DNA of 64,000 nt, taken from Piromyces finnis. Taxonomy: Eukaryota; Neocallimastigomycota; Neocallimastigomycetes; Neocallimastigales; Neocallimastigaceae. Below the pieces are notes generated by a model. The model had not been told where the DNA came from, did not search any database, and saw only the letters and a list, made by a program, of their open reading frames with translations. Location of the stretch: assembly GCA_002104945.1 (NCBI GenBank), contig MCFH01000042.1:419119-483118 (forward strand), written 5' to 3'. Numbering within the stretch: position 1 is the first letter of the stretch; every line of letters begins with the position of its first letter. A program made the translations under genes and the position numbers. Positions 24,932 to 36,193 of this stretch are shown one piece after another.

Positions 24932-25527
24932 TATGATTTATTTTTATTTAATATATATTCAAAATAAATAGAGGAATAAAAAAAGGAAAGATTATAAATA
25001 TTGATAAAATTTAAAAAAAGTTTAAAATAAAAAAAGATAGTTTTTATTATTCTTTTTTTCTTGAAAAAAAAAAAAAAAATATTTTTAATAATTAAAAAAA
25101 ATTTAAAAAAAAAAAAAAAAGATCAATTCTTAATGGTTTCTTAAAAATGATTGGTTAATAATCAATTATTAACTTTTTTTAAAAAAAAAAAAAATTTTTT
25201 TATTTTATTAATAATTTTTAAAATTTTAAAAATTAGACAAATTTTAAAATTCATGGTAAAATTTTATTTTTATATTTTTGAATTATTATAAAATAATAAA
25301 AATTAAGGTAGAGCTACACGACCCCCACTATCACTCCACCACTCCCCATCACGATACCAACCACCAACTTTTTTTTAAACCATTATTTAAATGTTAATGA
25401 AATTATAGAGAAGGCATTTATAAAATAAAATGAATATAAATACTAAAAAAAAAAAAAAAAAAAAAAAAATGAATAACAAGGATAATATTTAAAAAATTCT
25501 CAATTTTTTCTATTCATAATAAACTTG

Positions 25528-25565
<38 letters not shown>

Positions 25566-25701
25566 ACATTTATATATTATATACCTTATAAAAATAAACC
25601 TTTATAAAAATTTAAAAAATAACAATAATAATAAAATAATAATGATAATAATATATACAAAAATGTTAATAATACACTTATATTTACAATAATATAAAAA
25701 G
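24932..25701. promoter_or_regulatory. Divergent intergenic PA2G4 / WDR55 with a C-rich island
   Basis: Two ribosome-biogenesis-associated genes diverge here. Amid A/T runs lies one GC-richer block at 25307-25369, which on the plus strand is rich in CCC, CCACC and ACCA. The missing 5' coding exon of the WDR55-like gene should also be here. I see no other gene. Confidence 0.6.
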
Positions 25702-26227
25702 GACGGAAATCCACCAAAGAAGCTTACTTTTAATAGTCAAGTTTTTGACCTTGCATTTCATCCAAAAAATGAAATTGTAGCTGCAGGTTTACTTACCGGT
25801 GAAGTCTTTTGGTATATATATTATAAATATTTTGAATTTATTTATTTTTTATTTTAAAAAAAAAAATAAAAAAATAAAAAAAAAATAGACATTAAATTAT
25901 TAAATATGAATACACCAATAGCTACAAATACTCTGTAGAAAAGGAAAATGAATTAAAGTATCAATTATCTGAGCATAAAAAGTCATGTCGTTCAATTGAA
26001 TTCAGTCTCGATGGAAACAGTAATTATCAAAAGCTATTATTAAAAAAAATTTTTTTTTTTAAAAAAAATTGAATTTTTATAATAGTAACAATTCCTTTTA
26101 TTATTTAGAGTTATACACTGCTTCATTAGATCAATCTATTATTGAATATGATGCCAATACCGGGAAAAAAATATATTTAAATTCTGAAGCGCACGAGTAT
26201 GTTATCGACAATTATTTTTAATGAAAA

Positions 26228-26264
<37 letters not shown>

Positions 26265-27715
26265 TATCAATATAAAAAGGGAGAATGCAAAATATTAATT
26301 CTTGTTCCTATTCCTATATATGTATTTATTTTATGTATTATAAAAAATGGGTAATATTTTAGTTCACCAATTAATAAGATTTTATGTTTAAATGAAAATG
26401 TAATGGCTTCAGGAGATGATGATGGTATTGTTAAGGTATGAATCCACAATATGCATATATATAAATATAGGATATTAATCCCATGCGGATAAATCTATAA
26501 ATTAATAACATTTTCAATGTATATTAAATATATTTAATTTCTGGGGAAATGTTAAAAAAAGTTATGGGATGTTAGAGAAAATAAATCAATAATGCAATGG
26601 CAAGAAAATGAAGATTACATTTCCGATATGAAATTTGTTCCAGAAAAAAGAAACTTGTTGGTTTCTGGGTAAGTTTATATTTCAAAAAAAAAAAAAAATT
26701 TTTTTCTTTTAACAATAAATTACAATATATTGTAATTTTTATTATACTAAATTAGAAAAAATAAAAAAAAAATAATCGTATCAATTAATCATTTTATTAT
26801 TATTTATTAGTGCCGATGGTTATTTCTCCGTATTTGATATTCGTAAGAAAGATGTCTATGCTAGATCTGATAATTTGGATGATGAATTATTATCTATTAC
26901 TCTTGTTAAGGTAATTAAAAAAAAAAAAAAAAAAAAAGACTCGATGATTTTATTAATAAAAATAATAAATTTATCTATTTATTAATTTACCTATTTTATT
27001 TTATTACTATTATTATTATAATTTTTTTTTTTTAACAATTCATCCATAAAAAAAAAAAAAAAAGAATAAATCCAAGGTAATTGTTGGTACCCAAGAAGGA
27101 ATCTTAAATATCTTTTCCTATGGTGATTGGGGTGATGTTTCTGATCGTTTCCCAGGACATCCAAAATCGATTGATGCCTTATGTACCATTGATGAAAACA
27201 CTATTTGTACTGGTTCGAGTGATGGTTTAATTCGTGTAATTAGTATTTTACCAAATAAATTAGTTGGTGTTATTGGAAGTCATGATGACTATCCAATTGA
27301 ACAATTAAAACTTACACATGATGGTAAATTTATGGGAAGTTGTTCCCACGACAATTCCATTAAATTCTGGGATATTGACTATTTCTTTAATGATGATGGT
27401 GATGATGAAGAAGAAGAAGATAATTATGAATTTGCTGGATTTGCTGGTGGTAGTGATGACGATGATGACGATGATGATGAAGACGGTGAAGAAGAAGATG
27501 ATGATGATGATAATGATGAAGGAAAGAAAGATAAAGGAAAAAGAAAGTTAGAAGATAATGATGATGATGATGATGACAGTGATGATGATGACAGTGATGA
27601 TGATAGTGATGAAGATAAGAAAAAGAAAAAGAAGAAAAAGGCTAAAAAGGCTAAACGTGGTATTGGAGGTACTCATAAAACTAGTGGTAATTCCTTCTTT
27701 GCTGGTTTAGATTAA
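25702..27715 (+). CDS. JIP5: WD40 ribosome-biogenesis protein, WDR55/Jip5-like (start exon unresolved)
   Basis: Jip5/WDR55 is a nucleolar WD40 protein needed for pre-rRNA processing and 60S assembly. Seven exons are readable: FNSQVFDLAFHPKNEIVAAG; YQLSEHKKSCRSIEFSLDGN; LYTASLDQSIIEYDANTG; SPINKILCLNENVMASGDDD; ISDMKFVPEKRNLLVSG; DGYFSVFDIRKKD; and a last 640-nt exon. The last exon holds VGTQEGILNIFSYG, RFPGHPKSIDALC, TGSSDGLIRVISILPNKLVG and the final blade. An acidic Asp/Glu tract and a Lys-rich block follow, then GGTHKTSGNSFFAGLD. Total is about 420 residues. The first exon at 25702 begins GAC GGA AAT after AAAAAG, with an in-frame stop 12 nt upstream, so the ATG must be on an upstream exon. 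A candidate is the ATG at 25253-25255 before GTAAAA. Confidence 0.87.
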
Positions 27716-28510
27716 GTTTTTTTTTTTTTTTTTCTCTCTTTCTCTCTCTATTTTCCCTAGTTTTTTTTTTTTTTTTTTACCTATTTTTTTATTATTGCCA
27801 TTATTATTAATATCATTAATTATCCTTTAATTTATTCTAATTTATTAAAAAAAAAAGAATAACATGTAATGATTATCCATAAAAAATCTATTTTATATCC
27901 ATTTATATATATAATATATGTATAAAATTAATTTCTTCTAACAATAGTTTATAATATAAATTAATAAAATTTTTTAAAAAAAAAAAGTTTTTTTAATGTT
28001 TTTCCTTTTATATATTAACAAACAAACAAACAAAAAAAGGTAATAATGTTTCAACCTTTTTGTAAAATAATTGTTTTTTGTGAAAATGACTATAAATCTT
28101 CAATTTTTTTTGTATAAAAATAAAGTAATAATAACACTTTAAAAAGTTGTTATTTTTTGTTTTATTTATTTTTTTTTTTTTTTAATATTTTATATCTTTA
28201 TTTTTTTTTTTGGCTTATTTTAATAAATAAATAAATAAAAAAAAAAAAAAAATTTAAAGTGAAAAAGAAAAAGAAAAATAATAATAGTTTTCTAGATTAA
28301 GGTGTATGTATATTATTATTGTATTAAAAAATTATTTCTATTAATTTCAAATGGAATTTAACTAGAAAAAATAAAATATAGAGTTATAGTTATGAAAATA
28401 AAAATAAAAAAAAAAAAAAAAATTAGGTCAATAGTATAAATATATATAAGAAAAAATAAAAGATTTTTTTTTTTTTTTTTAATTTATTTCATTTATAATT
28501 TTTTTTTTTT
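27716..28510. other. Convergent 3' intergenic, WDR55-like / UTP5
   Basis: A/T low complexity with T runs, a CT-rich tract at about 27732-27750 and four ACAA units near 28020. It should hold both polyadenylation regions. No gene seen. Confidence 0.7.
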
Positions 28511-30878
28511 TTATTCTTCATCAAAATATTCAATGTCGCCATTAGCTGCTAATTCATCAAGTGCACTTTCATCGAATTCATTATCATCGAAATCATCATC
28601 ATATCCTTCACCATCTATACTTTCTTCTTCATCTTCATCCATAGCAGCAACATTATCTTCAGCTATTATTATTTTATTTTTATTTTTTTTTTTTTTAATT
28701 ATCATCATAATAATATAAAACAAAATAATTATTAATATAGTGGTTGTGTATATTTATACATGATCTAAAAAATTATTATGGGACAACTTTATATTTTTAT
28801 ATACTATGATATATGATATATATCTATTAAAAACAAAATAAATCAATTATTAGGACGTTATGCTTACCTTCTTCATCGTATACAACATCTGCTTCTTGAC
28901 TTACTCTCATTTGGTTACGAGTAACAAACTATACAGTCGGTAGAGAATAAATAAAATTAAATATATATATTTATTTATTTATTTAATTAATACCTATAAG
29001 GTTAAATCTATTTTCATTTTTCTTATTATACCAAAAATAATAATTACCTGTGAATTAATTAAATCAAGACGACCATTTAATTGTGATAATTTACCCATAA
29101 GGCTTGAACGTTCTTGAAGTAATTGATATAATTCACCAAGTTGAGAAGTTAACTCTGGAACCTAGTAATTTTTTTTTTTTTTGGAAAAAAAAAAAAAAAA
29201 TAGTTTATCAGTGAAATATGTTACATTTTTGCATACACATAATTTCATTTAAAATAATATATAATAATATATATTATATATAGAGTTAAATTTATATAAA
29301 TTAAAATATATATATATATCTATTTACTGAAATAAGATAGGACATATGTATCATAATAGTGTATCTAATCCATTCGAAAATGTAAACACCACGTTGTGGT
29401 TTCTTTTGAATTTTTTCCCTTAATAAATTAAGGAATGGTATAACATATTGTGGTGGAAGTCTTTCCAAGGTATTTCTAATGACTTTAACATTAGTAACGG
29501 CTAAACAAGTTTCCAGTAATTGTTTATCATTACTGTGGACGGCTTGTTGAAGCATATTTTGAATAGATTCACCCTTTGGAATAACTAATTTTTTTGATTT
29601 TGATGGTTCATCTTGTTTACTTGATTTTATTTCCATTTCTTTTATTTTTTCTTCTAAAGTTTTTTCATCTTCAACAGATTTTCCTTCTCCTTCTTCTTCT
29701 TCTTCTTCGTCAAGTAAAGACATACTGACCATAGTACTTGCCTTGGATTGAGTTACAGTAGCAGCAGCCTTTTTACTATCTTTTCTAATTTCACTTTGAA
29801 GTAAATTGGTAATAAGAGATCTGGATAATGAAATATCTTCTTTAAATTCACCACTTTCTAAAGTTAAATCAGAAATAATTTCGAATTTTGGTCTTACCAT
29901 AGATCCATAACCAACTAAAATTTGACATTCTCCTGGTTTAGAGGATTCAATGAAAGTAGCAAACATAATATTTAATAATTGTTTTTCTTCTTCTTCATTT
30001 TCCTTTTCATCTTCAAAATTGTAGTAAATCTTTAATTTGGAATCAAATCCTTTTGTTAATATCTTTTGTCTCTTTTTCTTGTCGGTATTTTCTTGAGTGG
30101 AAGACATATTATTCCAGAGATATAATACACCATCTTCACCGATAGCTAAAACATTATTATTTGAATTGACACTAACAGAAATTGGCATGGTATCCATAGT
30201 TAAAGCTGAAACTGTTTTTCCTTTTTCATTGTTATCCGTTTGACCCCAAATAGAAATAAATCTATCTTGATCAGCAACAGTGATAAAAGTATCATCATTT
30301 GAAAGGGCAACTTGACGAATATCAGTAGCATGTCCTGGGAAAGTCTTTAACAATAGTGTTGATAATAATTAAAAGTAATAAATATATTAATAGAGAAATT
30401 TAGAATTTTATGACCATTTATGATGAAAATGAGTACAAAATCATCATCGTCATCATCATCATCATTATAATCCATTAATTAATATTATTCCGTTCAACTT
30501 ATTTTATAAATCCATTGAACTAAATATGCATTGCAAAATAGATAGATAGATAAACAATAGGAAAAATAATATAATTTTTTATTTTTTTTTTTTTTTACCT
30601 TTACTAAAGACTTGGATTCTAAGTCAAATAAACTAATAGATTGACCAGCTACATATAATTTCTTATTATCATTGGAAATATTTAACTTTGAAACAGAATC
30701 AACACCGCTTAACCATTTACTGTTGATAAAGCGAAATATCGATGTAATTAAGAAGAATTATAATTTCAAAAAATAAAATAAAAATTTATAATTAATAATT
30801 TTATAATATATTCAAAAATAAATTTTTAAAAAGAAATAAATAATTCAAATTTAATGTTAATAATAAATTAACGTTAAA

Positions 30879-30911
<33 letters not shown>

Positions 30912-31906
30912 ACTTCATTTCAAGTCCGTTGCTGATATCCCATTCAACAATGTAACCATCAGTACCGATAGAATAACCCTTTTTAGCATTTTCTGAAAAT
31001 ACGAAATCAACGACTTTACTGTTATGACCTCCTTGTAATCTTTTAATAATATCCCCGTGAGTTAATGAATAAATTTCAATGTCACCTAATTCAGTACCTA
31101 ATGCTATATAATGATTAACAGTTGTAGTTGTTGAAACTGATTTTCTCTTCTTTCTTAATGAAATCTATTACCCAATTTTTTTATATATTGTATATATACA
31201 TAGATATTATTATTAATAAATATTTAAATGAACTTGTTAGTAATCTTTGCCAATAAAAAAAATAAAAAAAATTAATTTTAGATTTTTTTTAAAAAAAAAA
31301 AATTAAATTATAAAAATTTTTTTAAATTTCTATTTAAATCAAGCCAATTTGTATAGGTTTGAAAAGAATTTTAAAAACTTTTTTTTAAATAAATTGTTTT
31401 CTAAAATGTATATATAGATATAATATATAGATAGAGAGATAGAAAATTGAATTTCCATATTTAATTCTATTTTCAATTTTGAAAAAAAAAATTTTTTTTT
31501 TTTTTTGAATTTCTAATTGCAAAATCTATATTAATAGATAGTATCTAATAAAAAGGTAAAGTAATGACTAAAATACAATAAGAAAAATAAAATAAAAAAT
31601 ATTTACGTCAGATTCAATTTCAGAGATTTCCAATGATTCGCCCCAAGTTAAACAAGTATAACGACAATCGACTTGTTTTGGAACATATTCACCAATTAAA
31701 GTTGAAGTTTTTACATCCCAAATTTTTAATCTATGTTGATCGATAGCTTGAAGTACAGCAGCTAAATAACTTGGTGGAGTTGAATTTTTATTTGAAACTT
31801 TATCAAAACTTGCTAAAATTGGTGGTGGAACTTCAACAATATTAGTAAGTGCTGAAACTTTACTAGCAAATGAATTATTGGATTTTTTTTTAAACTGTCC
31901 TCCCAT
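28511..31906 (-). CDS. UTP5: SSU processome t-UTP subunit Utp5/WDR43
   Basis: Utp5 (WDR43) is a WD40 protein of the t-UTP/UTP-A complex, which binds nascent 5' ETS rRNA in the nucleolus. Seven exons give about 680 residues, as in human WDR43 (677). The start MGGQFKKKSNNSFASKV at 31906 leads into propeller segments: HRLKIWDVKTSTLIGEYVP, CRYTCLTWGES, YIALGTELGDIEIYSLTHG, GTDGYIVEWDI, LYVAGQSISLFDLESKSLVK, FPGHATDIRQVALS and ADQDRFISIWGQ. The C-terminal Utp12 domain is recognisable as SIQNMLQQAVHSNDKQLLET and ERLPPQYVIPFLNLLREKIQ. A coiled segment (SQLGELYQLLQERSSLMGKL) and a strongly acidic tail ending DIEYFDEE complete it. It is convergent with the WDR55-like gene, so two nucleolar WD40 genes sit tail to tail. 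Confidence 0.92.
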
Positions 31907-33829
31907 TTTATATATATATATGATATTATGATGTATTATAAAGTTTCTTTTTTTTAATAATAAAAAAAAAAAAGAGGTATAAATAAAATGAATATTATAT
32001 AAAGAAATAAAAAAAAAGAAAAAAGAAAAGCAATAATAAATTAAATTTTTATAAATTATTAAATTTAAAATGGATTTCTTTTTTTGTTAAAAAAAAAAAA
32101 AAATTTTAAAATATTTTTTTTTTAATAATAAAGTTTCCAATATTGAATAATAAAAAATATTTTTTTTTTATTTATTATTTATTTAATAATAATTATTATT
32201 ATTATTTAATATTTAATATTTATTATTCAATTTTTTATAATTATTATTATTTTAAAAAAAAAAAAAAAATATAATATTTTTTATTTTTTAAATTTATTAA
32301 CCAATCATATATCAAGAAATAAAAAGTTTTTTTATTGGAAATGAAAATCAAAAAGGTAAAACTAATGATTTTTTAAAAAAAAAAAAAATCACTGGAGTGT
32401 GTGTTATTATAATGACCTTTATTAAAATGGGTATCAAAAAGGTTAATTCTTGCTGTTCTATGAAGAATGATAAGAATAAAGTAAGGAAAGAAAAAAAAAA
32501 AAAAGATAAAATTACCAACCAAAGAAACATTGATAAATAAAAATATACATTAGCTTTAATAATTAAATTGGAGTCGTCATGTTAATTTTTCTAAATGAAA
32601 ATGGAAAGATATATAAAAAAAAAATATTATTTATAGTATGTTTAAATGTTTAAAATAATAGTGTAAATGTAATGGTATTAAATGTTGAATGTACTGAAAA
32701 TTCATAATATTCGTCACTCATGTGATAAGTTTTTTTTTTTTTTTTTGACACATGTCATTATGATGAAATGTATTAAAGGTCCTTTAGGAGGGGAAATGTT
32801 AGTATAAAGAAAATGTCTTTCAGTTGTGATCTTTTATTTTATTTACATTATTTTTCATTTTACATTTTAATTATTCAAAGTTGTTGTGAATGTAATAAAT
32901 ATAATTTCCTTTTTTTTTTTTTTTTTTGTTAACTAAAAGGAAAATATCATATCGAAAATGGTAATAATTTTGCTAAAGTTTTACCCATTCCAATAGTTCC
33001 CTTTCCCCTTTTTTTAATAATAGGGAGGATGAAAAAATAAAAGTTTATCATTCATATGAAGCAAGCATTAAAATTAATTATTCATTCTTTATTAGTTAAA
33101 AAAAAAAAAAAAAAAAGTGGGTGTGTATTACATTGGTTAATATAATTATAATTTAAAATAGGACATGCCATGCTATACCATACTCTACATTAAAAATTTT
33201 TATAATCCATCTTTAAAGTTTATAGTTTTTTAAATTATTTATAAAGCACATGTTATTTCTAAAGTTTTTTTAAAAAAAATCTTTATGTTGCGATAAGCTT
33301 TATTTTAAAACTAAGAAGGATAAGCATAAAGTATGGTCATATATCGAAAGTCATCCGTCATTATTACTTTATAAAGATGAATAATAAACACTTTAATGAT
33401 TCATGGTTTATATTCTTTTTTTTATTATTATTATCATTGTTGTTGTTGTTTTATTTTATTTTATTATTGACATACATTTACAGTTTCTTTCTTCTAAAAT
33501 ATAAAATATATATGGATATTTGTATGTATATGTCCAGGTGTTGTATAAATATAAATGGGATTTCTTAAAAGTAATATCATAGAACCATTTTTAAAAAAAA
33601 TTTTTTTTTTTCGAGTAAAAAATGTATATTTAAGTAAAATTAATGAAATTCATTATTTTATAAAAAAGAAAAAATTATATATTACAAGATGAAATTATAA
33701 TATAATAATAGTAAAAAGGTTCTAAAGTATTTTTTGATAACTAAATATATAATAAAAAAGAAAAGGAAAAGATGATGGTGAAAAATTCTTTAAATAATTT
33801 TTTTTTCTTTTTTCCAAAAATAGTGTTTA
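31907..33829. other. 1.9-kb intergenic, A/T low complexity
   Basis: Holds the UTP5 promoter and the 3' flank of the short-tailed membrane-protein gene. Many A or T runs; small ORFs here are Phe/Leu/Lys runs from homopolymers. No supportable gene. Confidence 0.7.
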
Positions 33830-34786
33830 TTAAAATTCCAACTTTCTTTGGAAATTGTCAGATGGCTTTAATAAAAATGAATAAATAAATAATTATATAT
33901 GAATAGTAAAAGAAAATATATATATAAAAACTTGTTAGTATACATGAAATATCTCTTTCTTAAAAAAAAAAAGAAAGAAAGAAAAGAAAAACTACATTAT
34001 TACTATAAAACAAATAAAACTTTTTTTTTTTTTTTAAAAAAAAAAAAAGACACTCATTTCTTTACTACTTACTTTTAATACATGTTTCTTTAATACAATA
34101 ATAATCATTATTGAAATTATAAGAGCAGTTGAAATAATTGAAATGACAATGATAGTGCCCTTATCAACTTTTGATTGTTCATCATTGTTGTTATTGTTAT
34201 TATTATCATTAGTATCGGGATTAGTTGAATTGGAAGGATTCGTAGGTAGAGCAGTTGTATTTTTATTTGAATTTAAATCATTTGAGAAACCGGTAGGTGA
34301 TGATGATACCCTTTGACTTGACGTTGTTTTCGTTTCATTAGTATTGGAAGAATTAGAGCTACTGTTATTATCATGGCTATTATTTTGATTTATTTTGGTA
34401 TCATTATTATTAGCATTATTGTTATTGTTGGTATTGATATTATTATTGGTATTTGTATTATCCATTTGGCCAAGAGTATTATTATTGTTATTACTATCTA
34501 GGTTTGTATTATTATTATTCATAGTATTGGTGTTATTATTAATGGAATTATCCATGGTATTACTATCAATAGAGGTATTATCATTGTTGTTGTTGTTGTT
34601 GTCATTGTCATTATTTCGACCGTTAGTATAAGAGATATTAATATTATATCCATTAAATATTGAAGGTGGATTATAATTATGACTTTTTTGGGAAGGGTCT
34701 GATAAATCCTCTCTAGCCACTAAAGATTTTCCATTAATACTAGAAAAGTATAAAATTGAAATTACAAAAAGTGTATATAGCTTCAT
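33830..34786 (-). CDS. Single-pass membrane protein with Asn/Ser/Thr-rich ectodomain and very short tail
   Basis: Two exons (34786-34073 and 33865-33830) join in frame to 249 residues; function unknown. The signal peptide MKLYTLFVISILYFSSINGK is followed by SLVAREDLSDPSQ, then about 170 residues of Asn/Thr/Ser/Asp low complexity. A transmembrane helix (GTIIVISIISTALIISIMII) and a basic stop-transfer KKHVLK follow. The second exon adds PSDNFQRKLEF and a stop. The neighbour at 36194-38413 shares the signal peptide and (V/I)(A/S)R(E/D)D start, the helix position, a phase-0 intron at the same place and the exon start PSKNFKQKLEG, but continues for about 400 residues. So this is a tandem paralog with a truncated tail. 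The layout (signal, O-glycosylatable stalk, one helix) resembles fungal wall-stress sensors, but I see no defining domain. Confidence 0.75.
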
Positions 34787-36193
34787 TATGTTTTTATTTA
34801 TTTTTTATGATGGTATCAAATACTATAAATATATCTAATTTTTTTTTCTTTCAATAATAACAAAAAAAAATAAAAAAAAATGTCACTTGGTATGCCTTAG
34901 TATAGTATAAATAGATAAAAAGTCTATTTTTTATTATTATTCAATAAATAAATGTTGGTAGTTGGTGGTGGTAGTGGGTAAAAAAAAAAAAAAAAAAAAA
35001 AAAAAGTCTTTTTTTTTTCTTACATCATCATCCAAAAAAAAAAAAAGGTTTTTTTAATTTTTAACCTTCCGCAAATATTTCTAAAAAAGGATTTTCTTTA
35101 TTTAATGAATAATAAGAAAAATGGTTAATTTATTTATTCATTTAATTTTTAATTTATTATTTTGCGGTAACTTTTTTAATTAAAAGTTTAAATAAATTAA
35201 AATTAATTTAATTCAATTAAAAATTTATATTATGGAAAATGGAAAATAGAAAATGGAAAAAAAAAAAATTTTTTTTTTAAATTAAATTTCTTTTTATTAT
35301 TCAATTTTTTTTGTTAAAAAGAGTATCGAGATAAAAAAAAAAAGTTATCATTAACAACATTACTTTATCTAAAATTGTAGGGTTTAAATCTAGTAAAAGA
35401 AAAAAAAAATAAAAAAAAAAAAGATAAAATTTTATATTTTTTTTTATTTTTTTTCTTTTACTAGGATCTATTCTGAAAAAAAAAAAAAAATATTAATAAT
35501 TCTTCATTTAAAGGTTTTAATTTTTCCATGAATTGTTATTAATATATATTGGGGGGAGAGAAGAAAAGGTAAAAGGGAAAAAAGGTACCAATGGTTTATT
35601 TTGATTTTGATTTTTGTTTTTACTTTTATGGTTTTTTTATTTAAAACTTTTCTTTTTTTTTTTTCAAGTGAAATCTTTTTCTTTTTTATAATGATAGGGA
35701 AATAAAAAAAAAATTTAAATAAATAATATATATATTTATATATATATATATTCTATAAATAATCATGATTTGTATTGTATTGATATTAATGTTTTTAATA
35801 GTTCTTTTTCTTTTTGTATTTGTATATGTATTTGTATATGTATATGTGAAAATTATAAATTATAAAGATATGTTTATAATGTATATAAATAATATATAGA
35901 TACAAATATTAAATATAATAAAGTATTATGTATATATGTATATATTTCTTTTTTTCTTTTTTTTTTTTTTTTTTATGTGAAAATAAATACTATGCGAAGT
36001 AAAAAAAAAAAAAAGTTTATTATCGATCAATCAATATATAGTTATACAAATTTTAGGAAATAATAATATTATCAATAAATTAATTCTAAAAAAATTTTTT
36101 GCTACTTTTTTTTTTTTCTTTTTTAAATATATAATTAAAATAAAGGTAGAGGTTATCGATATAAACGATAATATATCATTTTGTAAATTTAGC
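34787..36193. other. 1.4-kb intergenic between membrane-protein paralogs
   Basis: A/T low complexity. A GT-rich patch at about 34952-34980 (CCACCAAC-like on the minus strand) lies about 170 nt upstream of the short-tail paralog ATG. A run of about 25 A follows it. No gene seen. Confidence 0.7.

Noticed and set aside
27318-27551. Met-rich ORF overlapping the WDR55-like gene
   Set aside because: Frame-shifted reading of the Asp/Glu tract.
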